DNA of 20,694 nucleotides from CBFGTV01 sp965652145 (lineage in GTDB: Bacteria; Bacillota; Clostridia; Peptostreptococcales; Natronincolaceae), in contig CBFGTV010000059.1 of the NCBI GenBank assembly GCA_965652145.1, forward strand, positions 1 through 20,694, given 5' to 3'. Made by a program: the position numbers and the translations under genes. Under the pieces are notes generated by a model. That model made no database searches. It was not told the origin of the DNA and saw nothing but the letters and a program-made list of their open reading frames with translations. Shown here one piece after another: positions 15,481-20,694 of this stretch; within the stretch, counting starts at the first letter, position 1, and each line of letters starts with the position of its first letter.

Positions 15481-16029
15481 ATGGAAAAAATAGATATCGC
15501 TGTTCAAAGAAGCCTAATGGGAGATCAACAGGCCCTTCGGGAAATTATCGATACTTATAAAAATTATGTATTTGCAATTATCTTAAATGTGGTTAAGGAT
15601 TCCCATGAGGCTGAAAATCTCTCCCAGGAAACCTTTATCAGTATGTACCGCTCCCTTTCATCATATCGAGGGAGCAACTTTAAAACCTGGCTAGGTAGGA
15701 TTGCAGCCAATAAGGCCATAGACTGGAATCGAAAAAAGCAGCGGGAAGGGGTGGGCTTCAAAACTTATTTGCAGCAATTAGATCATGAAGGTTTTTTCAG
15801 AGGGCCTTCAGTTGAAGAGCAACTGTTAAAGGCCGAAGATTTTAAAAGGCTAAGGGCCCTTTTAGAGGAGCTGCCTGATAAGTATAGTCTAATTTTAGAG
15901 CAATACTTTATTGAGTCAAAAAATTACAAGGAGATTGCAAAAAAAGAGGGAATCAGTGTCAGAACAGTGGAATCCCGCTTATATCGAGGAAAAAAACTGC
16001 TTCAGCAGGCATGGAAGGAGGAAGGATGA
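15481..16029 (+). CDS. ECF-family RNA polymerase sigma factor
   Basis: 182 residues with the two ECF domains. Region 2 runs from about 20 to 85, including Y-V-F-A-I-I-L-N, D-S-H-E-A-E-N-L-S-Q-E-T-F-I and F-K-T-W-L-G-R-I-A-A-N-K-A-I-D (D-x-A-E-x-L-x-Q-E-T-F is the core-binding helix 2.2). Region 4 runs from about 120 to 180, with L-P-D-K-Y-S-L-I-L and an HTH K-E-I-A-K-K-E-G-I-S-V-R-T-V-E-S-R-L-Y-R-G. An in-frame ATG at 15460 exists, but ATG 15481 is preferred because the strong AAGGGAGGGG (15467-15476) would otherwise be inside the gene. The anti-sigma gene starts one base after its stop. It directs transcription of its own operon if the ECF promoter call is right. Confidence 0.96.
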   Translation: MEKIDIAVQRSLMGDQQALREIIDTYKNYVFAIILNVVKDSHEAENLSQETFISMYRSLSSYRGSNFKTWLGRIAANKAIDWNRKKQREGVGFKTYLQQLDHEGFFRGPSVEEQLLKAEDFKRLRALLEELPDKYSLILEQYFIESKNYKEIAKKEGISVRTVESRLYRGKKLLQQAWKEEG

Positions 16030-16030
16030 G

Positions 16031-16510
16031 GTGAAACATTACAGTGAAGACAGATGGCTAAAATACATTAACGGCCAGGTAGACCAGATGGGAAGAGAAG
16101 CGATGGAAGAACATATGGATCATTGTGATCAGTGTCTAGCGACTTATCTTAATTTGATCGAGCAGACAGCCCTAATCCAAGAGGCAAAGCTGCCAGAAAG
16201 CTTTACCGATCAGGTGATAGACAGGATCGATAAAATCAGCCAGCCTGTTAAAATATCCCAAAAATCACCGCAGGGCAAAAGAAATATATTAATTGGGTAT
16301 TATGCTGTTGCTGTATCCATTACCATCCTTCTAATGCATAGTGGATTTTTTAGGGCTATGGAACATATCCCAAGGACTACTGCTGAAATAGGTACTAATA
16401 AGGGCTGGGTAGAGGAGATTTTTACCAGTGGTTGGACTGACCGGCTGATGGATTCAACCTTAGAAATCATGAATTATGTAGATTTTAAAAGAGGGAGTGA
16501 AGATAAATGA
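16031..16510 (+). CDS. Zinc-type transmembrane anti-sigma factor
   Basis: 159 residues. The cytoplasmic N-terminus carries a ZAS-like zinc motif: H28-x3-C32-x2-C35 in E-H-M-D-H-C-D-Q-C, with His3 as a likely fourth ligand. One membrane helix is at about 85-107, followed by a short external tail of about 50 residues. This layout fits an anti-sigma factor that holds the preceding ECF sigma at the membrane. GTG 16031 is the start: AAGGAGG (16016-16022) lies 8 bp upstream at the end of the sigma gene; the frame is open further upstream but would overlap the sigma gene by over 100 bp. Its stop overlaps the next start as ATGA. The external tail is small, so signal sensing may need the two downstream membrane proteins. 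Confidence 0.88.
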   Translation: MKHYSEDRWLKYINGQVDQMGREAMEEHMDHCDQCLATYLNLIEQTALIQEAKLPESFTDQVIDRIDKISQPVKISQKSPQGKRNILIGYYAVAVSITILLMHSGFFRAMEHIPRTTAEIGTNKGWVEEIFTSGWTDRLMDSTLEIMNYVDFKRGSEDK

Positions 16511-17016
16511 GACCAAGAAGAAGCTTTTTTTCTCTGTTGCTATGCCTCGTACCGGGGGCGGCACATCTTTATTTGGGATTGAAAAAACAAGGGATCCAAT
16601 TAATGACCCTTTTTGTGATGCCAATATTTTTTACCGATATATTAAAATTTAGTGCTTTTTTGAGTATTGTACCCATCATCTGGTGCTATAGCTTTTTCGA
16701 TGCCTTAAGAAAAGTGAATGGATATGATGAATTGGAGGACCGCAGCCTGTTTATCTTTGATTGGATTTCAGACGAAGGCTATGTGTCAAGGGAAAAACAC
16801 CGGCTGCTGGCCTATGGATTAATTATTTTGGGCGGCATTTTAATATTCCAGCGGATATTAATGCCTATGGTGTCCAGATTTATTAATTGGGAAACAAGGG
16901 AGTATATCGAGATCAGTACTATTTCGATTCTACTGATATTAGGTGGGGTTAAGCTATTGAGTACAGGAAATAAAAAGGAAAAGGAGCAAAATCGAATATG
17001 CGAAGATGGAGAGTAG
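16507..17016 (+). CDS. Polytopic membrane protein, TM2-like, in sigma operon
   Basis: 169 residues. I do not recognise a named family, but the N-terminus resembles TM2-type proteins: basic M-R-P-R-R-S, then a helix with L-V-P-G-A-A-H-L-Y-L-G-L-K-K-Q-G, and a second helix. Four to five hydrophobic segments are visible (about 8-26, 30-48, 48-66, 98-115 and 132-150), with a charged loop in the middle containing D-E-L-E-D-R-S and a K-E-K-E tail. It starts at ATG 16507, overlapping the anti-sigma stop by 4 bp, and overlaps the next gene by 19 bp, so it is tightly embedded in the operon. Role unknown; a signalling accessory or target of the sigma factor is a reasonable guess. Confidence 0.82.
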   Translation: MRPRRSFFSLLLCLVPGAAHLYLGLKKQGIQLMTLFVMPIFFTDILKFSAFLSIVPIIWCYSFFDALRKVNGYDELEDRSLFIFDWISDEGYVSREKHRLLAYGLIILGGILIFQRILMPMVSRFINWETREYIEISTISILLILGGVKLLSTGNKKEKEQNRICEDGE

Positions 17017-17924
17017 GGACCTTAACCATGGGAGTTTCCCTGATTGTCCTTGGTATTTTACTGTTGATATCTTTGTTGGGGGGCAATGATATAGTCACAA
17101 AGGTGATGACCTATTGGCCTATTATTTTGGTCATGATTGGAGGCGAAATACTGCTGCTTCTATTCAAGGATAAAGAGGGACAGGAAAAAATAAAGTACGA
17201 TGGCTTTAGCATTGTAATGATATTTTTAATCTTTATCTTTAGCATGGGTTTCTATTCCCTTTCAGCTTCAGGAATATTTCAACATTTAACAGCGGCTGTC
17301 AATAGCCATAATTATACCGTAACCCTTCCCATGCAGTCGGTGGAGCTGGCACCCAATATCCGAAAGGTGGTGGTAGTGCACCCTGGCAGGGCGAGTATAG
17401 AAATATCAGGTACCGATGAAGAAAACTTTTTATATCATACTGCAGGAGAAGTCTTTGCTTCCTCAAAACAGCAGGCCCAGGAGCTGCTGAAGGAAGGAGG
17501 GGTTTCCTTTGAAACCCAGGGAGACGAGCTTTACATCTATTTCTCCTCCTTTGAACGAATAAACTATATTCATCAGGGAATTAATAACATAACGTATCGA
17601 CTGGCCATTCCCGCAGGCTTGGATGTGGAGGTGAAGAGCTACCCCTATCGAAATTATTACTCAAAGGTCATGATTGAAGGGGATGCTGTTACAGGTAATT
17701 GGCTGGTAAAGGATATTAGTGATGTACAGGTGACAGTTCATGAAAGGGAAAATTTTACCCTTTATGTGATAGAAGAGTCCTATCAAGAGCTAGGGGGAAA
17801 TATTAACTGGCAGCAGCATCAAGAGGATGAGGAAGATTATATAACCGCCCAGGCCCTGTTTGGAGAAGGGGCTCACCGGTTAAATATTTACAATGCCAAT
17901 GTGGAAGCCCTATTGCTTCCATAA
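16998..17924 (+). CDS. LiaF-like membrane protein with large external domain
   Basis: 308 residues. Three membrane helices lie at about 8-28, 36-56 and 70-92; the first two, including the T-Y-W-P-I-I-L-V-M-I-G-G-E segment, resemble the DUF5668/LiaF_TM module. The remaining ~215 residues are hydrophilic and strand-rich (for example I-R-K-V-V-V-V-H-P-G-R-A-S-I-E-I-S-G and V-E-V-K-S-Y-P-Y), like the repetitive beta domain of LiaF/DUF4097-type proteins, and are probably outside the cell. LiaF is a negative regulator of an envelope-stress two-component system in Bacillus; by analogy this could sense envelope state for the sigma/anti-sigma pair, which is inference. ATG 16998 lies 11 bp after AAGGAG, within the end of the previous gene. 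Confidence 0.82.
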   Translation: MRRWRVGTLTMGVSLIVLGILLLISLLGGNDIVTKVMTYWPIILVMIGGEILLLLFKDKEGQEKIKYDGFSIVMIFLIFIFSMGFYSLSASGIFQHLTAAVNSHNYTVTLPMQSVELAPNIRKVVVVHPGRASIEISGTDEENFLYHTAGEVFASSKQQAQELLKEGGVSFETQGDELYIYFSSFERINYIHQGINNITYRLAIPAGLDVEVKSYPYRNYYSKVMIEGDAVTGNWLVKDISDVQVTVHERENFTLYVIEESYQELGGNINWQQHQEDEEDYITAQALFGEGAHRLNIYNANVEALLLP

Positions 17925-18075
17925 ACCTGGGTTGGTGGTTGTTGGATTTAGGTCTGTCGGTTTGGATGGATGGAGGAGCTGGAGCAGGCTTGCCAAAGCT
18001 CTAATGTATCTGTGATTATAGCAGCAGGTATGGGGCTATGAAAATTCAGGTGGAATCATAAAAATGTAAGAAAAC

Positions 18076-18123
18076 AATAGGGGTACGGCGATGTGATAGA
18101 AAATACATCGCCGTACCCCTATT
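18076..18123. terminator. Perfect 19-bp hairpin, shared convergent terminator
   Basis: 18076-18094 pairs without mismatch with 18105-18123 across a 10-nt loop. On the minus strand it is followed by a T-rich tail, and it contains the stop of the minus-strand cyclase gene (complement of 18119-18121). On the plus strand the T tail is short, but the stem is very strong and could also end the sigma operon. Between 17925 and 18075 no gene is visible. Confidence 0.88.
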
Positions 18124-19333
18124 TACTGACACAGTTTCGCCCCTTCTTTTTGGCACGATAGAGGGCCTTATCGGCATTTTTCAAAACCTCCTGGGGAGTC
18201 TTAGCCGAGGTACCTTTACCAGCTACTCCCAGGCTAATGGTGACAAAAAGCCTTTTACCAGGAGCGGCCTTCCTTTTCACTGTGGCAGGCTTCTTTCTTG
18301 GGCGATTTTTGGCCCTTAGGATAAAGGGCCGTTTGGCTACCCTTTCTCGAAGCTCCTCCAGATGAGACAAAGTATCCTTCAGCTCCTTGCCGGGGAAAAG
18401 AATAGTAAATTCCTCACCGCCATAGCGAAAGGCCTTACCACCTCCTGTAACCTGTCTAAGGCAGGCAGCCACCATTTTTAAAACCTCATCCCCCACATCA
18501 TGACCGTGCTTATCATTGAATTTTTTAAAGAAATCAATATCTACCATGGTAATGGTGTAAGTACCACTTAATTTTAACAGCTCCTCCTTTAACGCCCGCC
18601 TTCCCGGCAGCCCTGTTAATTCATCCATATAAGACATACGGTAGGAGTCTTGTATAATGGCTAAAATAAGGGTTAAACCAGCTGCAGTAAAAAAAATCCA
18701 GAAGGCCGCCGGCACCCATAAATACATTGGAATAAGCCCCAATATCAAGCATATGATAAAGTAGGGGTCAGAGTAGGCAGGCTTATATAAAAGCTTTACA
18801 ATAAAAAGCCCCAGGGTTAAAAGCACAGTAATAAAAGCGGACTGGCCCATAGGCCAGGACCATGGCACAGGAAACAATTCTATCGATAAGAAGTCAATGA
18901 TTGAAGCTTTAGGTGCCAGGATGATCCAGCTAACCAGGGCAAGCTGGGCCCCGATCCATAAAAACCGTAGAATTCCCCAAAGGGTTAAAAAACCCCTTTC
19001 CTTCAAGATCGAAAAAAGCAATAGATTGAGGGGTAATAATAGACCCGTTACCGTAAGCAGCGTATTGGTTAAAAAAATAGAGGAATCTGTACTAATGACA
19101 TAGGAAAAGGTGGCAAATAAAATTTCGAAAATTAACAGGGCAAAAAATATTCTGCTGCGATTAAACCAAAGGGCCAGTCCCATTCCCAATAAAAAAATAC
19201 CATAGGGAGCATAGGGAAGAATAATCCATAGGGTGGGTGAAAGGCTATGTAGGTTTAAATAGGTGAGAAGGGCGACGATCAATATACCCGTGGGAAGAAC
19301 CAGTGATAATAGTAAGCTTCTAATGTTTTTCAA
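18119..19333 (-). CDS. Membrane diguanylate cyclase (GGEEF)
   Basis: 404 residues: about seven to eight membrane helices (1-235), then a GGDEF domain that condenses two GTP to c-di-GMP. Visible are the D-E-L-T-G-L-P-G-R-R-A start, the V-D-I-D-F-F-K-K-F-N-D-K-H-G-H metal/GTP strand, and G-G-E-E-F at 305-309. The inhibitory RxxD site is absent (T-G-G-G stands there). Between the last helix and V-T-I-S-L-G-V lies a lysine/arginine-rich insert (about 340-361). The start is TTG (complement of 19331-19333) with AAAGGA upstream; no in-frame ATG is near. It has its own promoter and ends in the shared hairpin. The N-terminal membrane domain is of no sensor family I recognise. Confidence 0.93.
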   Translation of the reverse strand: MKNIRSLLLSLVLPTGILIVALLTYLNLHSLSPTLWIILPYAPYGIFLLGMGLALWFNRSRIFFALLIFEILFATFSYVISTDSSIFLTNTLLTVTGLLLPLNLLLFSILKERGFLTLWGILRFLWIGAQLALVSWIILAPKASIIDFLSIELFPVPWSWPMGQSAFITVLLTLGLFIVKLLYKPAYSDPYFIICLILGLIPMYLWVPAAFWIFFTAAGLTLILAIIQDSYRMSYMDELTGLPGRRALKEELLKLSGTYTITMVDIDFFKKFNDKHGHDVGDEVLKMVAACLRQVTGGGKAFRYGGEEFTILFPGKELKDTLSHLEELRERVAKRPFILRAKNRPRKKPATVKRKAAPGKRLFVTISLGVAGKGTSAKTPQEVLKNADKALYRAKKKGRNCVSK

Positions 19334-19374
19334 TGGGTGTCATCCTTTCTGCTTCAGTCCGTTGTGTATGGCCT

Positions 19375-19403
19375 ATTATATCAATCAGCCAGCATTAATA
19401 CAA
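19375..19403 (-). promoter_or_regulatory. Promoter of membrane diguanylate cyclase gene
   Basis: On the minus strand TTGTAT (19398-19403) and TATAAT (19375-19380) are 17 bp apart, about 42 bp before the TTG start. CCAGC/GCTGG arms flank the -35. Confidence 0.75.
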
Positions 19404-19442
19404 TAGATAGCTGGTTCTATTCACGACTTTCCAGAAAGACAT

Positions 19443-19471
19443 AAAAAAGTCAGCATTTTTAAGTTGCTGAC
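19443..19471 (-). terminator. Terminator of XRE-S24 repressor gene
   Basis: On the minus strand GTCAGCA (19465-19471) and TGCTGAC (19449-19455) form a 7-bp stem followed by six T (19443-19448), 24 bp after the stop codon. Confidence 0.88.
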
Positions 19472-19494
19472 CTTTGTGGGATGAATCACTTTTA

Positions 19495-20169
19495 TTAATC
19501 AATTCTAATTTTAGCATAAACAATTTTACCGATAATTTTGATCTTTTTATTTTGAAGCTCTTTGACCGTAAAGATTTCAGGTTGATGCATGGAATTATGG
19601 GAATCGGGCATTAAAACAACCGTAGTATCAGTTTTAAAGAGCCTTTTGATGGAAATCTCCTTGTTGGCGCTTTGTAAAACAATGACATCGCCGTTTTCAT
19701 ATTGCTGTTGGCGTTTAACTAAAATTAAATCACCGATATAAAGACGGCTTTTGGTCATCCAATCACCGGTTACCTTCAGATAAAAACAGTCCTCACCAAT
19801 CAGCTCGTGGTCGGTAATGTACTCGTAATAGTCAATTTCCTCCTGTACGAAAAATGGCTCTTCATTTCTAAGCTGATTGTAGACCGGAATTCGTTTAATA
19901 TTTCCAGTATGCTCACTATCTGATTCTCCTGGGGTTGGACTGGTCTTTAAATAAGGATAAGCAATTGAAACCAGTTGATTTTCAAAAAGGCGAAGGGCAG
20001 CTTCAACCTTTTTTAGCGTTTCTACCTCGGGATTCTCAATTAAATCATTTTCCAGTCTAGATATAGTTGTATTGGAGAGACCAGAGGCTAAAGCTAGCTT
20101 CCGTTGACTGTAGCCCCGTTCCTTCCGAATCAGTTGTATGTATTCTCCTACAGTCGGTTGCGCGTTCAT
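19495..20169 (-). CDS. XRE-S24 (CI/LexA-like) repressor with substituted catalytic serine
   Basis: 224 residues. An N-terminal XRE helix-turn-helix is at 8-62 (S-Q-R-K-L-A-L-A-S-G-L-S-N-T-T-I-S-R-L-E). A C-terminal S24/LexA-like fold runs from about 93 to 222. In active S24 proteins the strand reads G-D-S-M; here it is G-D-W-M with Trp137 at the nucleophile position (codon TGG). The partner lysine is kept (K175 in I-S-I-K-R-L), and no Ala-Gly cleavage pair is seen in the linker. Self-cleavage by the usual mechanism should therefore be impossible, and the domain is likely a dimerisation or partner-binding module. ATG is preceded by AGGAGGGGG. It diverges from a Cro-like gene, as in phage or mobile-element immunity regions. 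Confidence 0.9.
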   Translation of the reverse strand: MNAQPTVGEYIQLIRKERGYSQRKLALASGLSNTTISRLENDLIENPEVETLKKVEAALRLFENQLVSIAYPYLKTSPTPGESDSEHTGNIKRIPVYNQLRNEEPFFVQEEIDYYEYITDHELIGEDCFYLKVTGDWMTKSRLYIGDLILVKRQQQYENGDVIVLQSANKEISIKRLFKTDTTVVLMPDSHNSMHQPEIFTVKELQNKKIKIIGKIVYAKIRID

Positions 20170-20189
20170 AGATAACCCCCTCCTATAAA

Positions 20190-20201
20190 ATCATTATAGC
20201 A
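20190..20201 (-). promoter_or_regulatory. Extended -10 promoter of XRE-S24 gene
   Basis: On the minus strand TGCTATAAT (TATAAT at 20193-20198) is an extended -10 lying 24 bp before the start codon. The -35 (TTCTTC) is poor. Confidence 0.6.
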
Positions 20202-20251
20202 GGAAATGTTACATCGAAGAAACACTTTTATAATAAAGTATCAAAAAAACG

Positions 20252-20280
20252 TTGCATACAAATTACAATAATGGTATATT
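20252..20280 (+). promoter_or_regulatory. Promoter of Cro-like HTH gene
   Basis: TTGCAT (20252-20257) and TATATT (20275-20280) have an ideal 17-bp spacer and lie 49 bp before the ATG. The two divergent promoters are about 50 bp apart, so operators of the repressor should lie in 20200-20300; an imperfect palindrome with ACTTT/AAAGT arms is at 20224-20239. Confidence 0.7.
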
Positions 20281-20328
20281 TTAGATAAGGGTTTGTAAAC
20301 TTAAAGCACCAAACGTGGAGGTGATTGA

Positions 20329-20574
20329 ATGAGATTAATTCTTAGAGTAGAAAAATTGCTTATTTTACAGCAGCGGTTAAGATTAACTGATACGGCCATG
20401 GCGAAGAAGATAGGAATCAGCAGACCACAGCTTTGGAGGGCAAAACAGCGTCAACCGATTGGAGAGAAATTTATTGCAGGTTTTAAAAATGCCTTTCCTG
20501 AAGTTAAACTGGATGACTTTTTTATGATTGAACGGGAAAAGGACATTAAAGGCTACAATAATAAAGAAGATTAG
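20329..20574 (+). CDS. Small Cro-like helix-turn-helix protein
   Basis: 81 residues. A helix-turn-helix is visible at about 20-42 (T-D-T-A-M-A-K-K-I-G-I-S-R-P-Q-L-W-R-A), followed by a helix and D-D-F-F, a pattern common in small XRE/Cro-like regulators of Firmicute phages and integrative elements. ATG 20329 has GGAGGTGAT upstream. It diverges from the XRE-S24 repressor with 159 bp between. A role as antagonist or early regulator opposite the repressor is inferred. The 120 bp after its stop up to the window end contain no gene that I can see. Confidence 0.8.
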   Translation: MRLILRVEKLLILQQRLRLTDTAMAKKIGISRPQLWRAKQRQPIGEKFIAGFKNAFPEVKLDDFFMIEREKDIKGYNNKED

Positions 20575-20694
20575 CTTTTCTCTCTTAATTTAACAGATTT
20601 CAAGGCAAAAAACAAGGACCTTCACAAAAACTGACCAAATATATTTTGTAAAGAAAAACAATCGGATATAGGCAGTAGCCCAGGAGCCAGACAG

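Noticed and set aside
15911..16030. Longer N-terminus for the anti-sigma factor
   Set aside because: It would overlap the sigma gene by about 120 bp, and the extra residues resemble a shadow translation of region 4.
17925..18075. Possible small gene after the sigma operon
   Set aside because: Only very short frames (about 12 codons) without ribosome sites; two weak hairpins lack T tails.
20575..20694. Start of a further gene at the right edge
   Set aside because: No frame with a start and ribosome site is visible before the window ends.

Overview
The window looks like a chromosomal stretch from a low-to-mid-GC Gram-positive anaerobe of the Clostridia. The reasons are strong AGGAGG-type ribosome binding sites, frequent TTG starts (6 of the 20 genes whose start is visible), TTGxxx/TATAAT promoters, many rho-independent hairpins, and gene families typical of that class (HlyIII, VanZ, MepA-type MATE, SbcCD, clostridial ECF sigma operon). 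I cannot name the genus from sequence alone. No rRNA, tRNA, CRISPR array or insertion sequence was seen.

Layout, left half. A c-di-GMP phosphodiesterase (EAL) cut by the window edge is followed 3 bp later by uracil-DNA glycosylase (ung). Next come a hemolysin III-family membrane protein, a MarR regulator with a palindromic operator candidate next to a MATE drug-efflux gene (a MepR/MepA-like pair), a membrane PAS-GGDEF-EAL protein, and a stand-alone DUF4163/DUF3298 protein. A 524-bp interval then carries a likely 29-residue membrane peptide gene with its own promoter and terminator. It ends with a 21-bp palindrome upstream of a TetR regulator, which is translationally coupled to a Nudix hydrolase. 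A VanZ-family gene faces these on the minus strand.

Layout, right half. The sbcD-sbcC nuclease operon is followed by a class V aminotransferase (alanine/serine-glyoxylate type) whose promoter contains three 11-bp direct repeats spaced exactly 11 bp apart. Then comes a compact four-gene operon: ECF sigma factor, zinc-type membrane anti-sigma factor, a TM2-like polytopic protein and a LiaF-like membrane protein with a large predicted external domain. This is the best candidate in the window for a poorly described system, probably sensing the cell envelope. It ends against a convergent membrane diguanylate cyclase, with a perfect 19-bp hairpin between them. The right edge holds a divergent regulator pair resembling a phage or integrative-element immunity switch: a minus-strand XRE-S24 (CI/LexA-like) repressor whose catalytic serine position is tryptophan, and a small plus-strand Cro-like HTH protein.

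Two themes recur. Second-messenger c-di-GMP enzymes appear three times: one intact EAL domain, one GGDEF-EAL hybrid, and one GGEEF cyclase, with no canonical I-site in either cyclase domain. Local regulators sit beside their likely targets: MarR/MATE, TetR/Nudix, sigma/anti-sigma and CI/Cro. All functions are inferred from motifs read by eye; no database search was run.
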